DNA of 64,000 nt. It comes from Paludibacteraceae bacterium (lineage in GTDB: Bacteria; Bacteroidota; Bacteroidia; Bacteroidales; Paludibacteraceae). Of this stretch, positions 24,864 to 36,814 are shown in pieces; position 1 is the first letter of the stretch; each line of letters begins with the position of its first letter. The stretch spans positions 1 to 64,000 of the forward strand of contig JAFYZR010000070.1 in the NCBI GenBank assembly GCA_017557345.1. The letters are read 5' to 3'. The notes beneath the pieces are model-generated. The model was not told where the DNA came from. It saw only the letters and a list, made by a program, of their open reading frames with translations, and made no database searches. The position numbers and the translations under genes are program-made.

Positions 24864-26327
24864 ATGTATCAAGATCGAATAATGAATGAAGGACTGACCT
24901 TCGATGATGTATTGTTAGTTCCCGCTTATAGTGAAGTGCTTCCTCGTGAAGTATCTCTGAACGGGCAATTCTCCCGTCATATATCGCTCAATATCCCATT
25001 GGTAAGTGCAGCGATGGATACCGTGACCGAAGCTCCCATGGCGATTGCGATTGCCCGTGAAGGCGGAATAGGTGTTATCCATAAGAACATGTCTATCAGT
25101 GAGCAAGCGGCACAAGTACGTAGAGTGAAACGTGCAGAAAACGGTATGATTGCCGATCCCGTAACTATACACGGTCATCAGACGATAGGCGATGCGTTGC
25201 AACTGATGCACGATAATCATATAGGCGGCATTCCGGTAGTGGACGAACAGCATGTATTAGTGGGTATTGTAACAAACCGCGATTTGCGCTTTGAAACAAA
25301 TATGAATCGTCCCGTAAGCGAAGTGATGACAAGTGAACGTCTGATCACTATCACTTCTACCGACAACCAGACCATCATGAAGGCGCTGCAAATGAATAAA
25401 GTGGAAAAACTACCGGTGGTGGACAACAACAATAGACTGATCGGTCTGGTGACATATAAAGATATTACTAAACTACGCGATTATCCGAATGCCAATAAAG
25501 ATGCGAAAGGTCATCTTCGTTGTGCAGCAGGTGTAGGTATCACTCCGGATTTTATGGAACGCGTAGATGCCTTGGTCAAGGAGCATGTAGATGCTGTGGT
25601 GCTGGATTCGGCGCATGGACACAGCCGTAATATCGTCCATGCATTGCGTGAGATCAAAGCCAAATATCCGGACCTGGATGTAGTAGTCGGTAATATCGCC
25701 ACAGCAGAAGCCGCCAAATATCTATTGGAGAACGGAGCTGACGGCATCAAGGTAGGTATCGGTCCCGGAAGTATTTGTACGACGCGTATCATTGCCGGTG
25801 TAGGAGTACCACAATTGACCGCTATTTTTGAAGTGGCCGAAGTGCTAAAAGGAACGGGAGTGCCGTTGATTGCCGATGGCGGTTTGCGTTATTCGGGTGA
25901 TGTAGTCAAAGCGTTAGCAGCAGGCGGCAACTGCGTGATGTGCGGTTCTATGTTTGCCGGCACAGATGAAGCACCCGGAGATACCATCATCTTCAACGGA
26001 CGTAAATTCAAATCCTATCGCGGTATGGGGAGTATCGAAGCAATGAAAGCCGGTAGTGCAGACCGTTATTTCCAAGGAGGAGAGAGTAATGTATCGAAAC
26101 TTGTTCCGGAAGGAATAGCAGGACGCGTACCGTATAAAGGCAGTGTTTGTGAGACCGTTTATCAACTGATTGGCGGTTTGCGTTCCGGTATGGGATATGT
26201 AGGCGCTCATAACTTGGAGGAATTACGCAAGGCCAAATTCGTGCGAATCACCTCTGCCGGTATGTTTGAGAGCCATCCGCATGATATTACCATCACTTCT
26301 GAGGCTCCCAATTATTCACAGCAATAA
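24864..26327 (+). CDS. guaB: IMP dehydrogenase
   Basis: A 487-residue enzyme with the family order: half barrel, two CBS domains (about residues 95-210), then the rest of the barrel. The catalytic cysteine is in [15 protein letters not shown] near residue 302, and [16 protein letters not shown] binds phosphate. It oxidises IMP to XMP, the first committed GMP step. It sits 12 nt before guaA. Confidence 0.97.
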   Translation: MYQDRIMNEGLTFDDVLLVPAYSEVLPREVSLNGQFSRHISLNIPLVSAAMDTVTEAPMAIAIAREGGIGVIHKNMSISEQAAQVRRVKRAENGMIADPVTIHGHQTIGDALQLMHDNHIGGIPVVDEQHVLVGIVTNRDLRFETNMNRPVSEVMTSERLITITSTDNQTIMKALQMNKVEKLPVVDNNNRLIGLVTYKDITKLRDYPNANKDAKGHLRCAAGVGITPDFMERVDALVKEHVDAVVLDSAHGHSRNIVHALREIKAKYPDLDVVVGNIATAEAAKYLLENGADGIKVGIGPGSICTTRIIAGVGVPQLTAIFEVAEVLKGTGVPLIADGGLRYSGDVVKALAAGGNCVMCGSMFAGTDEAPGDTIIFNGRKFKSYRGMGSIEAMKAGSADRYFQGGESNVSKLVPEGIAGRVPYKGSVCETVYQLIGGLRSGMGYVGAHNLEELRKAKFVRITSAGMFESHPHDITITSEAPNYSQQ

Positions 26328-26339
26328 TCCTGCGGACAT

Positions 26340-27866
26340 ATGCAGAAAATCATTATTTTGGACTTTGGCAGTCAGACCACACAACTAATCGGTCGTCGTG
26401 TACGCGAGCTGAACACGTTCTGCGAGATTCTGCCGTATAACAAATTCCCGGAGGACGACAAGGACGTTATCGGTGTTATTCTAAGTGGTTCGCCTCTAAG
26501 CGTCTATCAGAATGATGCCTTCCATATCGATCTGGATCGTCTGCGCGGTCGTCTGCCGATTCTCGGTATCTGCTATGGTGCACAGTTGATCAGTTATAAC
26601 TACGGAGGTAAAGTGGAAAGTGCCGGAACGCGCGAATACGGTCGTCAGCAACTGCAGTATATCGACCATGCTTGTCCGCTGTTCAAGGGTTTTGACGAAC
26701 ACTCGCAAGTATGGATGTCGCATGGCGACAGCATCACGAAATTGCCGGAAGGAGCACAGATAGCAGCATCAACCGAGACGGTAGCCAATGCTGCTTATTA
26801 TATCCCGGAAGAAAAGCCTATCTTCGGCACACAGTTCCACCCGGAGGTATTTCATACACTACAGGGCACGTTATTGCTGAAAAATTTTGTGGTAGATATT
26901 TGTGGTTCGCGTCAAGAATGGTGTGCTGAGAAATTCGTAGAATCAACAGTTCAAGCGTTGCGCGAGCAGATTGGCAAAGACCGTGTCATTCTCGGCTTGT
27001 CCGGTGGTGTTGATTCATCGGTAGTAGCCGTACTGCTACATCGTGCGATTGGAGACCAACTGACCTGTATCTTTGTAGATCACGGCATGCTGCGTAAGAA
27101 TGAGTTCAACGATGTGATGCGGGACTATCAAGGACTGGGGCTGAAGGTTATCGGTGTGGATGCAAGTGATAAATTTCTAAGTGATTTGGCGGGTATCAAA
27201 GATCCTGAACAGAAACGTAAAATCATTGGTCGTGATTTTGTGGAAGTTTTCAACGCTGAGGCAAAAAAGATTACAGATGCCAAATGGCTTGCACAGGGAA
27301 CTATTTATCCGGATCGCATAGAGAGTCTCAACATAACCGGCAAAGTTATCAAGAGCCATCATAACGTAGGCGGTTTGCCAAAAGAAATGCATTTGCAATT
27401 ATGCGAACCCATTAAATGGTTATTCAAGGATGAAGTGCGCCGTGTAGGTCGCAGTTTGGGTATGCCGGAACATCTGATTAGTCGTCATCCTTTCCCGGGA
27501 CCGGGTCTGGCGGTACGTATCTTAGGCGATATCACCCGTGAGAAGATACATATCTTACAGGAAGCCGATGCTATCTATATCCAAAATCTCCGCGAAGCCG
27601 GTCTGTATGATGAGATTTGGCAAGCAGGTGCTATCCTTTTAAGCGAAGTAAGGTCGGTTGGTGTTATGGGTGACGAACGGACATATGAGAATCCGATTGC
27701 GCTGCGTGCCGTGACCTCCAGCGATGCGATGACAGCAGATTGGGCACATATACCATACGAGGTATTAGCGAAAATCAGTAATGAAATTATTAACAAAGTG
27801 AAAGGTGTGAACCGAGTATGTTATGATATCTCATCCAAACCGCCTTCCACAATCGAATGGGAATAA
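26340..27866 (+). CDS. guaA: GMP synthase (glutamine-hydrolysing)
   Basis: A 508-residue two-domain enzyme. The class I glutaminase has its nucleophile in GICYGAQL and His/Glu in [10 protein letters not shown]. The ATP-pyrophosphatase domain has [15 protein letters not shown] near residue 220, and the dimerisation domain ends in the conserved [10 protein letters not shown]. It converts XMP to GMP. Its stop codon is separated by one base from the purE ATG. Confidence 0.97.
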   Translation: MQKIIILDFGSQTTQLIGRRVRELNTFCEILPYNKFPEDDKDVIGVILSGSPLSVYQNDAFHIDLDRLRGRLPILGICYGAQLISYNYGGKVESAGTREYGRQQLQYIDHACPLFKGFDEHSQVWMSHGDSITKLPEGAQIAASTETVANAAYYIPEEKPIFGTQFHPEVFHTLQGTLLLKNFVVDICGSRQEWCAEKFVESTVQALREQIGKDRVILGLSGGVDSSVVAVLLHRAIGDQLTCIFVDHGMLRKNEFNDVMRDYQGLGLKVIGVDASDKFLSDLAGIKDPEQKRKIIGRDFVEVFNAEAKKITDAKWLAQGTIYPDRIESLNITGKVIKSHHNVGGLPKEMHLQLCEPIKWLFKDEVRRVGRSLGMPEHLISRHPFPGPGLAVRILGDITREKIHILQEADAIYIQNLREAGLYDEIWQAGAILLSEVRSVGVMGDERTYENPIALRAVTSSDAMTADWAHIPYEVLAKISNEIINKVKGVNRVCYDISSKPPSTIEWE

Positions 27867-27867
27867 T

Positions 27868-27906
27868 ATGAAAAACGAAGTTAATCGTGCCCATGTGGCT
27901 AAGAAA
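27868..27906 (+). repeat. Repeat B, coding copy at the purE start
   Basis: The first 39 nt of purE, from ATGAAAAACGAA through TTAATCGTGCCC to GGCTAAGAAA, match the start of purA and carA in sequence and reading frame. It encodes MKNEVNRAHVAKK. Confidence 0.85.
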
Positions 27907-28368
27907 GTAGGAGTTATTATGGGTTCGGCCAGCGATCTGCCGGTAATGCAGGCTGCCATTGATACCCTTGAGTCTTTTGGTATTGAAGTGGATAAACGCG
28001 TTATCTCTGCCCATCGTGCGCCTCATGCGCTGATGGAGTGGACCGAGTCAGCCGAAGAACGCGGATTGAGTATCATCATTGCGGGGGCAGGCGGTGCTGC
28101 TCATTTGGCAGGCGTGATTGCCGGTTTGACACAACTGCCGGTAATTGGCGTGCCTGTACGTTCAAAGACTTTAGATGGCTTAGACAGTCTGCTTTCGATG
28201 GTACAGATGCCAAGTGGTATACCTGTAGCTACCGTAGCTATCGATGGCGCAAAGAATGCAGCATTGTTGGCCGTGAGCATTTTGGCATTGCAAGACAAAT
28301 CTCTGCGCGAGAAATATATTGATTTTCGTCGCCAGCAAACAGAAAAGGTATTAGCAACTGTTATTTGA
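27868..28368 (+). CDS. purE: N5-carboxyaminoimidazole ribonucleotide mutase, with repeat-encoded N-terminal extension
   Basis: 166 residues from the ATG at 27868. The conserved PurE core starts at VGVIMGSASDLPVM, with SAHRAPH near residue 50 and the GAGGAAHLAGV loop following. It is preceded by an extra segment MKNEVNRAHVAKK, almost identical in DNA and protein to the starts of PurA and CarA in the same run. No purK is present in the window, so it may be the class that carboxylates AIR directly, or purK may lie elsewhere; I cannot tell from sequence. An earlier start at 27823 would lie inside guaA and is unlikely. Confidence 0.95.
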   Translation: MKNEVNRAHVAKKVGVIMGSASDLPVMQAAIDTLESFGIEVDKRVISAHRAPHALMEWTESAEERGLSIIIAGAGGAAHLAGVIAGLTQLPVIGVPVRSKTLDGLDSLLSMVQMPSGIPVATVAIDGAKNAALLAVSILALQDKSLREKYIDFRRQQTEKVLATVI

Positions 28369-28369
28369 G

Positions 28370-31300
28370 ATGGATATAAGACTATTTGTCGAGAAGAAAG
28401 AAGGCTTTCGCGTCGAGGCGGAGAGTTTGCGTCACGAGCTGAACGAGAACCTGCAAATGCATATCCGCAAGATGCGTTATCTATGCGTGTATGACTTGTT
28501 CGGGTTTAGCAAAGAACTGCTGGAAAAAAGCAAATACAGCGTCTTTGGCGAGATTGTGACCGATGTGGTGAGCGACCATCTGGACTTGAAAGGCATGACC
28601 TATCTGGCAGTGGAATATATTCCCGGTCAGTTCGACCAACGTGCCTCTTCTGCTATCGATTGCGTACATCTGATTGATCCAAAAGCAAATATTGACATTC
28701 GTTCCAGCCGGTTACTAATCTTTGAGGACGAGATGACCGCTGATGAGATGGCGCGTATACGTCATTATTATATCAATGCCGTTGAGGCACGCGAGAAGAA
28801 TCTCGATGTGCTCGAACGTCAACAGAAAGCAGAGGTGAAACCATTAGCTTCTCTGGATGGTTTTACTACCATGCCGATAGAAGAATATGCAGTCTTCTGC
28901 AAGCAATGGGGTCTGGCGATGAATACGAATGATTTGGCATGCGTAGTGGATTATTTCCGAAAAGAACACAGAGATCCTACTGAGACAGAATTGCGGATAA
29001 TAGACACTTATTGGTCCGACCATTGCCGTCACACGACCTTCACAACCATCTTAGAGGATATAGAGATAGAGGATTCGTTCATTAAAGCCGATATAGAGCA
29101 GGAGATAGAGCAATTCAAGCATATCCGTGTGCAACTCGGCCGCGAACAAAAACCGCTATGCCTAATGGAACTGGCTACTATCGGTGCACGCTATCTGAAG
29201 CATCAAGGGCTATTGGACGATATGGAGGTGAGCGAAGAAAATAACGCCTGCTCTATCTTCATTGACGTGGATGTGGACGGTAAAGATGAACGCTGGCTGT
29301 TGCAATTCAAAAACGAGACGCATAATCATCCAACTGAGATAGAACCTTTTGGTGGCGCAAGTACATGTCTTGGTGGCGCTATCCGTGATCCTTTGTCCGG
29401 TCGTGCATATGTCTATCAGGCTATGCGTGTTACAGGAGCAGGCGATATCTATGCACCTGTGAACGAGACAATGGCGGGAAAATTACCGCAACAGATTATC
29501 TCACGCAAGGCTGCTGCCGGTTATTCGTCGTATGGCAACCAGATTGGTTTGGCAACCACACATGTACGTGAAATATACCATCCTTCGTATATTGCTAAGC
29601 GTTTGGAAGTAGGAGCAGTGGTTGGTGCTGTTAAAGCGGATGCCGTTCGGAGAGAAAGTCCCGTTGCCGGAGATGTGATACTGCTTTTAGGCGGACGTAC
29701 CGGTCGGGACGGCATTGGCGGAGCAACGGGATCCAGTAAGGAACATACGGAAGCATCGCTCGAGGCATGCGGCAGTGAAGTGCAGAAAGGAAATGCACCA
29801 GAGGAGCGGAAGATACAGCGTCTCTTTCGCCGCAAAGAGGTGACGAAACTGATTAAGAAATCCAATGATTTCGGTGCCGGAGGAGTGAGCGTGGCTATCG
29901 GTGAGTTAGCTGACGGACTGGATATTTATCTTGATCGTGTACCGACTAAATACTCGGGGTTGAATCCAACCGAATTGGCTATTTCTGAATCACAAGAGCG
30001 TATGGCCGTAGTTGTTGAGAAAAAGGATCAAGAGACTTTTGAACAGTTATGCCAACAGGATAATATCGAGGTAACGCACGTGGCGGATGTGACAAACACC
30101 GGTCGTATGCGTCAGTTTTACAAAGGAGAATTGATTGCAGACTTGAGCCGGGCATTTATTGATTCAGCAGGAGCCAAGCACTATGCACAAGCTACTATTT
30201 TGCCGGTTGAGGAACGCGACCCGTTCCATCAGACGATAGCAGGTGATACGCTGACAGAGCGTATGTGCCATGTGCTGCGTTCGGCCAATGTAACAAGCCA
30301 AAAGGGACTGATTGAAGAGTTTGATGCTACTATCGGCCGCTCAACAGTGCTTATGCCTTTCGGTGGACGATTACAACGTAGCGAGACCCAAGTGAGCGTG
30401 CAGAAACTGCCTACCGATGGTTTTACGAATACTGCCTCTATCATGGCCTTTGGATATAACCCATTCATCGCTGAGTGGAGTCCGTATCACGGAGCAGCTT
30501 ATGCCGTCGTGGAAGCATGTAGTAAAGTGGTAGCCGCAGGTGCTGACTACAGTCATATGCGGTTCAGCTATCAAGAGTATTTCGAACGTATGACGAACCG
30601 TCAAAGTTGGGGTAAACCGCTCAGCGCTTTGTTAGGTGCGTTGAAAATGCAGATTGCTTTAGGTTTGCCTTCTATCGGCGGCAAAGACTCCATGTCCGGT
30701 ACGTTTGAGCATATCTCTGTACCGCCGACGCTGATAGCATTCGGTATAACCACTGTCGGCGCCGACAAGGTCATCAGTACCGATTTGAAGAAAGATGGTA
30801 ACCGCTTGTATCTGTTGCAGCACAAGCCTTTGGCAAACTATATGCCGAATACAGACCAATTGAAACAATTGTGGGCAGAGACAACAAAAGCCATACAATC
30901 GTCTCGTATCTGTTCCGCGTATAGTCTAGGATTCGGAGGTATTTGTGAGGCATTGGCTAAGATGTCGTTCGGAAACGAGTTGGGTGTTGATGTTCGTTTA
31001 GACGAGCACTTACTATATGACTATCAGTATGGCAGTATTCTTGTGGAAGCAACAGAAGAACTCAATATCAAAGATGCCATCTTGCTGGGTTATGTGACCA
31101 ACGGCGCGAACCTCATCATCAATGGAGAATCGGTTAATCGAGATACACTGTATGAGGCATGTACTGCGCCATTCAACAAAGTGTATCCGTCTTCGATGAA
31201 ACCACAGCATCAAGAGCAGCTTCCAAAGGGAACAGAGAATAAGTCTTCTTCACAAAAACCGATTGCGCATGAAGATCTGAAGGGTAAAGCACCTATCGTC

Positions 31301-32092
31301 TATATTCCGGTATTCCCAGGGACGAACTGCGACTACGATAGTGCCAAAGCCTGGCGCAAAGCAGGGGCCGAGGTTGAGGTTTCTATTTTCCGCAATCTAA
31401 CAGAACAAGATGTGATTGCATCCATCAACGAGATGGTGGAGCATATCAATCGTGCGCAGATACTGATGTTGGCTGGCGGTTTCTCATTGGGAGATGAACC
31501 CGACGGATCGGCCAAGTTCATTGTTTCTGTCATCAATCAGCATAAGGTAAGCCAAGCCATTGAATCGTTGCTTAATCGTGGCGGACTGATATTAGGTATC
31601 TGCAACGGCTTCCAAGCTTTGGTTAAGTCCGGATTGCTGCCATACGGTACGTTAGGACAAGTGACTACTGCCAGCCCGACATTGTTCCGCAACGATATCA
31701 ACCGTCACGTATCCCAGATGGTGACTACCACTGTCGCATCCACTAAAGGCCCATGGCTCAAAGGAATGTCGGTTGGCGATTTGCATAGTATTGCAGTTAG
31801 CCACGGAGAAGGTAAGTTCGTGGTAAGCGAAGAGTTGGCTCGTCAGTTGTTCGAGAATGGACAGGTGGCTTTCCGATATGCCCATCCGCTCAGCGGACAA
31901 GCCACAATGGAATCGCCTTACAACCCTAACGGTTCGTGCTATGCCATTGAAGGAATCATCTCGCCTAATGGACAGATATTAGGTAAGATGGGGCACTCCG
32001 AGCGATGGGAAGAAGGTGTTTTCACCAACATCGCAGGCAACAAGAATCAACCTCTGTTTGAAAACGCAGTAAACTATTTTATGCACAAATAA
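28370..32092 (+). CDS. purL: Phosphoribosylformylglycinamidine synthase (large, single chain)
   Basis: A 1240-residue single-chain FGAM synthase. The N-terminal domain is followed by a linker with DHCRHTTF, two AIR-synthase-like halves ([16 protein letters not shown] near residue 320; [10 protein letters not shown] near 770), and a C-terminal class I glutaminase with its nucleophile in [11 protein letters not shown] Ser/Gln/Lys-rich linker (about residues 945-970) separates the glutaminase. It uses ATP and glutamine to convert FGAR to FGAM. It starts one base after the purE stop codon. Confidence 0.97.
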   Translation: MDIRLFVEKKEGFRVEAESLRHELNENLQMHIRKMRYLCVYDLFGFSKELLEKSKYSVFGEIVTDVVSDHLDLKGMTYLAVEYIPGQFDQRASSAIDCVHLIDPKANIDIRSSRLLIFEDEMTADEMARIRHYYINAVEAREKNLDVLERQQKAEVKPLASLDGFTTMPIEEYAVFCKQWGLAMNTNDLACVVDYFRKEHRDPTETELRIIDTYWSDHCRHTTFTTILEDIEIEDSFIKADIEQEIEQFKHIRVQLGREQKPLCLMELATIGARYLKHQGLLDDMEVSEENNACSIFIDVDVDGKDERWLLQFKNETHNHPTEIEPFGGASTCLGGAIRDPLSGRAYVYQAMRVTGAGDIYAPVNETMAGKLPQQIISRKAAAGYSSYGNQIGLATTHVREIYHPSYIAKRLEVGAVVGAVKADAVRRESPVAGDVILLLGGRTGRDGIGGATGSSKEHTEASLEACGSEVQKGNAPEERKIQRLFRRKEVTKLIKKSNDFGAGGVSVAIGELADGLDIYLDRVPTKYSGLNPTELAISESQERMAVVVEKKDQETFEQLCQQDNIEVTHVADVTNTGRMRQFYKGELIADLSRAFIDSAGAKHYAQATILPVEERDPFHQTIAGDTLTERMCHVLRSANVTSQKGLIEEFDATIGRSTVLMPFGGRLQRSETQVSVQKLPTDGFTNTASIMAFGYNPFIAEWSPYHGAAYAVVEACSKVVAAGADYSHMRFSYQEYFERMTNRQSWGKPLSALLGALKMQIALGLPSIGGKDSMSGTFEHISVPPTLIAFGITTVGADKVISTDLKKDGNRLYLLQHKPLANYMPNTDQLKQLWAETTKAIQSSRICSAYSLGFGGICEALAKMSFGNELGVDVRLDEHLLYDYQYGSILVEATEELNIKDAILLGYVTNGANLIINGESVNRDTLYEACTAPFNKVYPSSMKPQHQEQLPKGTENKSSSQKPIAHEDLKGKAPIVYIPVFPGTNCDYDSAKAWRKAGAEVEVSIFRNLTEQDVIASINEMVEHINRAQILMLAGGFSLGDEPDGSAKFIVSVINQHKVSQAIESLLNRGGLILGICNGFQALVKSGLLPYGTLGQVTTASPTLFRNDINRHVSQMVTTTVASTKGPWLKGMSVGDLHSIAVSHGEGKFVVSEELARQLFENGQVAFRYAHPLSGQATMESPYNPNGSCYAIEGIISPNGQILGKMGHSERWEEGVFTNIAGNKNQPLFENAVNYFMHK

Positions 32093-32102
32093 AAAACTAT
32101 TC

Positions 32103-33140
32103 ATGGCACAACATTATGAAGCAGCCGGCGTGAATTTGGAGGCCGGATATGAAGTAGTTAGCAGAATCAAATCGCATGTGCGTTCGACCCAACGTTCTGG
32201 ATCGATGGGTTCCATCGGTTCGTTCGGCGGTATGTTTGATTTGTCGTCACTGGGTGTGAAAGAACCTATCTTGGTAAGTGGCACCGATGGCGTAGGTACC
32301 AAACTCAAGATCGCTTTTGCAATGGATAAACACGATACTATCGGTATAGATGCCGTAGCAATGTGTGTGAACGATGTATTGGCGCAAGGTGCAGAGCCAC
32401 TGATATTCTTGGATTATATAGCCACCGGACATAATATTCCTGCTCAGATAGAGGCTATTGTAAGCGGTGTGGCGGAAGGCTGCCGTCAGGCCGGTTGTGC
32501 GCTGGTCGGTGGAGAAACAGCCGAGATGCCGGGAATGTATGAGAATGGAGAGTATGATATAGCAGGTTACACCACCGGTGTTGTGGAAAAGGCCAAACTG
32601 ATTGACGGTACGAAAGTCAAAGTAGGTGACGTGCTCGTAGGAATTAGCTCTTCGGGTGTGCACTCTAACGGTTACTCGCTTGTACGAAAGATTGTCAACG
32701 ATGCCAAACTAGATCTGCAGACTATTTATCCGGAATTGGATGCCAATAAGAGACTTGGCGAAGTGTTGCTTACCCCGACTAAGATATACGTTAAAGCAGT
32801 GCTGGATGTTATCCGTCAATTGGATGTACACGGCGTGGCACACATAACGGGTGGCGGCTTCGATGAAAATATTCCGCGTATCTTCCAACCGGGGATGGGA
32901 TTCTGGATTCAGGAGGGCAGTTGGGATATCCTGCCTGTGTTCCGTTTCTTGGAGGCTAAGGGTCAAATCCCTCACCGTGAGATGTTTAACATCTTTAATA
33001 TGGGGATCGGCATGGTATTGGCTATGGACGCCAAGGATGCAGATGAAGCAATCCTAATCCTTGACAAATGGGGTGAGAAAGCCCAAATAATCGGACACGT
33101 GCAAGCAGGTGACAATCAAATCGTAGGTAAAGGAAAATAA
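32103..33140 (+). CDS. purM: Phosphoribosylaminoimidazole synthase (AIR synthetase)
   Basis: A 345-residue PurM-fold enzyme of usual length. [13 protein letters not shown] near residue 58, [17 protein letters not shown] near 95, GGETAEMPG near 138 and the C-terminal [14 protein letters not shown] are hallmarks. It cyclises FGAM to AIR. It lies 10 nt after purL and 3 nt before purH. Confidence 0.96.
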   Translation: MAQHYEAAGVNLEAGYEVVSRIKSHVRSTQRSGSMGSIGSFGGMFDLSSLGVKEPILVSGTDGVGTKLKIAFAMDKHDTIGIDAVAMCVNDVLAQGAEPLIFLDYIATGHNIPAQIEAIVSGVAEGCRQAGCALVGGETAEMPGMYENGEYDIAGYTTGVVEKAKLIDGTKVKVGDVLVGISSSGVHSNGYSLVRKIVNDAKLDLQTIYPELDANKRLGEVLLTPTKIYVKAVLDVIRQLDVHGVAHITGGGFDENIPRIFQPGMGFWIQEGSWDILPVFRFLEAKGQIPHREMFNIFNMGIGMVLAMDAKDADEAILILDKWGEKAQIIGHVQAGDNQIVGKGK

Positions 33141-33143
33141 GAT

Positions 33144-34706
33144 ATGGTACAGAAAAGAGCTTTAATAAGTGTGAGCGACAAGACCGGTCTGGTAGAGTTT
33201 GTCAAAGGATTGCAAGCAGCCAACTGGCAGATTATCGCTACAGGTGGAACACAGAAATTGTTAGAAGAGAATGGTATAACCACTATCAATATTAGTGAGA
33301 TAACCGGTTTTCCGGAGATTTGTGACGGCCGTGTCAAAACGCTGCATCCAAAGGTGCATGGTGCATTGTTGGCTCGTCGCGATGAACCTTCTCAGATGGA
33401 GGCTCTGCAACAGAATGGTATTGGACTGATCGATCTCGTTTGCGTTAACCTCTATCCTTTCCGTCAAACGATTGCTAAAGAAGGCACCACAATGGCAGAG
33501 GCAATCGAGAAGATCGATATCGGTGGTCCATCCATGCTTCGTTCAGCTGCTAAGAACTGGAACGATGTGACTGTTGTTTGTGATCCGAATGATTACGAGC
33601 GCGTGCTCAACGAGATTCAAGCAGAAGGTAACACTAAGAAAGAGACTCGTCTGGAATTAAGTGCCAAGGCATATACGCATACTGCAGAATACGACATGTG
33701 TATTGCAACCTATATGCGAAAAGCAGCCGGTCTGAATGAGAAACTATTCCTTGAGTATGATTTGAAACAAAGTCTGCGATATGGCGAGAATCCCCATCAA
33801 GATGCCAAGTTCTATGCTTCGTTAGAACAGGTTCCTTATTCACTCGCTTCGGCACGGCAATTGCACGGCAAAGAATTATCCTATAATAACATACAAGATG
33901 CCAACGCAGCGTTGAATATCGTTCGTGAGTTTGGTCAAACACCTTTCTGCGTAGGTCTGAAACACATGAATCCATGTGGCGCAGCTATCGGTAAAGATGG
34001 CGTAGAGGCATGGACAAAGGCGTATGAGGCTGACAAGGTGTCTATTTTCGGCGGTATCGTCGCTACCAACTGCATCGTTACCAAAGAAATGGCTGAACGG
34101 ATGCATCCGATTTTTCTTGAGATTATCATGGCTCCGCAATTCACTCAAGAGGCATTGGATGTATTGACTACCAAAAAGAATCTCCGTCTCTTGGAGGTAG
34201 ATATGACTTCGGACACGAAACAACAGATGCAATATGTGTCGGTTAATGGAGGGTTGCTAGCTCAGCAACTCGATTTGGAAACCATCGATCTGAAGACAAA
34301 TATGTGTGTTACTGAAACCCAACCAACCAACGAGCAGATGATTGATATGCAATTTGCGTGGCGCGTCGTGAAACACGTCAAATCCAACGCCATTGTAGTA
34401 GCAAAAAATGGTCGTACATATGGTGTCGGTGCAGGTCAGATGAATCGCGTAGGTTCTGCGAGCATCGCATTGAAGCAGGCACAAGACTCGCTGGCATTAG
34501 AAGGCATTGATATAAAGAAAGCCGAACTCGTGATGGCTTCAGACGGATTTTTCCCGTTTGGTGATAGCGTAGAGAGTGCTGCCGAGTACGGAATAACTGC
34601 TATCGTTCAACCCGGTGGAAGTGTGCGTGATGCTGAGAGTATTGATGCTGCCAACAACCACCATATAGCAATGCTCTTCACGGGCATGCGTCATTTCAAA
34701 CACTAA
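33144..34706 (+). CDS. purH: Bifunctional AICAR transformylase / IMP cyclohydrolase
   Basis: A 520-residue bifunctional enzyme. The N-terminal MGS-like IMP cyclohydrolase domain has ATGGTQKLLEENG and GRVKTLHPKVHGALL. The AICAR transformylase domain has the catalytic KHMNPCGAAIG near residue 273 and SDGFFPFGDSVE and QPGGSVRD toward the end. It performs the last two steps to IMP and needs 10-formyl-THF, which FolD helps supply. Confidence 0.97.
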   Translation: MVQKRALISVSDKTGLVEFVKGLQAANWQIIATGGTQKLLEENGITTINISEITGFPEICDGRVKTLHPKVHGALLARRDEPSQMEALQQNGIGLIDLVCVNLYPFRQTIAKEGTTMAEAIEKIDIGGPSMLRSAAKNWNDVTVVCDPNDYERVLNEIQAEGNTKKETRLELSAKAYTHTAEYDMCIATYMRKAAGLNEKLFLEYDLKQSLRYGENPHQDAKFYASLEQVPYSLASARQLHGKELSYNNIQDANAALNIVREFGQTPFCVGLKHMNPCGAAIGKDGVEAWTKAYEADKVSIFGGIVATNCIVTKEMAERMHPIFLEIIMAPQFTQEALDVLTTKKNLRLLEVDMTSDTKQQMQYVSVNGGLLAQQLDLETIDLKTNMCVTETQPTNEQMIDMQFAWRVVKHVKSNAIVVAKNGRTYGVGAGQMNRVGSASIALKQAQDSLALEGIDIKKAELVMASDGFFPFGDSVESAAEYGITAIVQPGGSVRDAESIDAANNHHIAMLFTGMRHFKH

Positions 34707-34707
34707 A

Positions 34708-35958
34708 ATGAAAAAAGTATTAGTCATAGGATCCGGAGGTCGTGAACATGCGATTGTGTATCAGTTGAGTCGCAGTCCTCAGGTGGAGCAGATCTTTTGT
34801 GCGCCGGGAAACGCCGGTATCGCACAGCTGGCTGAGTGTGTAGCTATCGCTGATACAGATGTAGAGCAACTGCTCTGTTTCGCTATACGGCGTCAAGTAG
34901 ACCTCTGCATCGTAGGTCCTGAGGCGGCCTTAGCGGCAGGTGTCACTGATACATTTCGCGAAGCAGGTATACCGGTATTCGGCCATACTAAGGCTGCTAC
35001 TCAAATTGAGTCAAGCAAAGAGTTTGCCAAAGAACTGATGGTCCGATACAATGTACCAACAGCTGCGTATCGTAGTTTTGCGGATTACAACGAAGCTATT
35101 GCTTATGTGCGTGCGCGTAACACGTATCCTACTGTGCTCAAATACGATGGTCTGGCTGCAGGCAAAGGAGTCGTTATTGCTCAAGACGAACAAGAGGCAC
35201 AACAGGCGTTACGTGACATGCTGATTGGTGAGGCCTTTGGAAAAGGAAGAGTAGTTATTGAGGATTATCTGGAAGGGCCTGAGTTCTCTTTCATGGCTTT
35301 TGTGAATCATCATCATGTTTACCCCATGCCTTTGAGTCAGGATCACAAGCGTGTTTTTGATGGCGACAAGGGACCTAACACCGGCGGTATGGGTGCCTAT
35401 ACTCCGCTTCCATTTATCAGTGCCGAGGAAGAACAATGGGCTCTGGAAAATATCCTGCAACGCGTTGCAGACGCTATGGTGGAAGAAGGCAAACCTTTGA
35501 CGGGTGTTCTCTATGGCGGACTGATGAAAACAGCTGATGGAATTAAAGTAATTGAGTTTAACGCCCGTTTCGGAGATCCGGAGACAGAGGTAGTGCTCCC
35601 GCTGCTTGAAACCGATGCATATACGGTCTTTCATGCTATCGCCATCGGGGAAATCCTAGACAATATAGCATGGCGCAAGCAAGCTACAATTGGTGTTGTA
35701 ATGGCTTCATGCGGCTATCCGGGTGCTTATACCAAAGGCGCAGAGATAACCGATCTGGAGAATTTCGACGGATTGGTCCTACACATGGGCACACGTATAG
35801 AAGGCGGCAAACTAGTTACAAATGGCGGACGAGTGCTAATGTGTATTGCACATGGCGATGACATACAGCAAGCGCAACAGAAAGTGTATACTGAGTTGGA
35901 AAAGATACATTGCACAAACTTGTTTTATAGAAGAGATATAGCACATTGGGCACTATGA
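34708..35958 (+). CDS. purD: Phosphoribosylamine-glycine ligase (GAR synthetase)
   Basis: A 416-residue ATP-grasp enzyme. GSGGREHAI is at the N-terminus, KYDGLAAGKGVVIA is the ATP-binding strand near residue 148, DHKRVFDGDKGPNTGGMGAY is the family signature, and FNARFGDPETEVVLP is the metal site. It joins glycine to phosphoribosylamine. It begins one base after purH and overlaps folD by 4 nt. Confidence 0.97.
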   Translation: MKKVLVIGSGGREHAIVYQLSRSPQVEQIFCAPGNAGIAQLAECVAIADTDVEQLLCFAIRRQVDLCIVGPEAALAAGVTDTFREAGIPVFGHTKAATQIESSKEFAKELMVRYNVPTAAYRSFADYNEAIAYVRARNTYPTVLKYDGLAAGKGVVIAQDEQEAQQALRDMLIGEAFGKGRVVIEDYLEGPEFSFMAFVNHHHVYPMPLSQDHKRVFDGDKGPNTGGMGAYTPLPFISAEEEQWALENILQRVADAMVEEGKPLTGVLYGGLMKTADGIKVIEFNARFGDPETEVVLPLLETDAYTVFHAIAIGEILDNIAWRKQATIGVVMASCGYPGAYTKGAEITDLENFDGLVLHMGTRIEGGKLVTNGGRVLMCIAHGDDIQQAQQKVYTELEKIHCTNLFYRRDIAHWAL

Positions 35959-36803
35959 TAATAAATGGGAAGCAAATAGCACAGAACCTGAAGGAGCAGA
36001 TGCGCGAGCAGGTGGCGGCTTTATCCGCTCAGTATGGTCGCAAACCGTGTTTGAATGTGATTATCGTCGGTGAAAACCCGGCTAGCCTTTCGTATGTCAA
36101 AAGTAAGATCAAAGCTTCTGAATACTGCGGTTTTGACGGCGAACTGATTCAGTTGCCAGAAACAACGACTCAGGATGAACTACTCCGTATCATTCGCGAG
36201 TCCAATGAGAAAGACAACGTAGATGGTATACTGGTACAATTGCCCCTTCCAAAGCATATCAATGAACAATACGTCATCAACGCTATTGCTCCGGAGAAGG
36301 ATGTAGATGGATTTCACCCAACCAATGTAGCCAAACTCTGGCTGAATCAACAAACGATTGTTCCTTGCACACCTCTCGGTATTATAACCTTATTAGAGCA
36401 TAGCGGAACTCCGTTAGAGGGACGCCATGCGGTAGTGGTAGGCCGCAGCAATATAGTTGGCAAACCGATGGCCAAACTACTGTTGGATAAGAACTGCTCT
36501 GTAACGATTGCGCATAGCCGTACCGCCAATTTAGCGTCTATTTGCCGAGATGCAGATATTCTAATAGTAGCTGTTGGACGTCCGCAGATGATTACAGCGG
36601 ATATGGTCAAACCCGGAGCTACGGTCATTGATGTAGGCATCAACCGCACTTCAGATGGCAAATTGGTCGGAGATGTAGATTTTGAATCGGTAGCGCCTAT
36701 TGCAGGTGCTATCACTCCTGTTCCCGGAGGTGTAGGACCAATGACTATCACAATGCTGATGCAAAATACGATAGAAATTTTTATTCAAAGAAACAATAAA
36801 TAA
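35955..36803 (+). CDS. folD: Methylenetetrahydrofolate dehydrogenase/cyclohydrolase
   Basis: 282 residues from the ATG at 35955, which overlaps the purD stop as ATGA; a TTG three codons earlier is unlikely. [14 protein letters not shown] contains the catalytic Lys region, [15 protein letters not shown] and the NADP-binding [14 protein letters not shown] follow, and [11 protein letters not shown] ends the protein. It makes 10-formyl-THF for PurH. Its place in the purine run is functionally sensible. Confidence 0.96.
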   Translation: MIINGKQIAQNLKEQMREQVAALSAQYGRKPCLNVIIVGENPASLSYVKSKIKASEYCGFDGELIQLPETTTQDELLRIIRESNEKDNVDGILVQLPLPKHINEQYVINAIAPEKDVDGFHPTNVAKLWLNQQTIVPCTPLGIITLLEHSGTPLEGRHAVVVGRSNIVGKPMAKLLLDKNCSVTIAHSRTANLASICRDADILIVAVGRPQMITADMVKPGATVIDVGINRTSDGKLVGDVDFESVAPIAGAITPVPGGVGPMTITMLMQNTIEIFIQRNNK

Positions 36804-36814
36804 TACTTACTGAC

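Noticed and set aside
27823..27867. Earlier start for purE inside guaA
   Set aside because: It would add residues encoded by the end of guaA with no similarity to PurE; the ATG at 27868 matches the common start of purA and carA.
31390..31480. INRAQ in PurL as a further copy of repeat B
   Set aside because: The DNA around it (CATATCAATCGTGCGCAG) does not continue with the repeat, and the segment belongs to the conserved PurL glutaminase domain.
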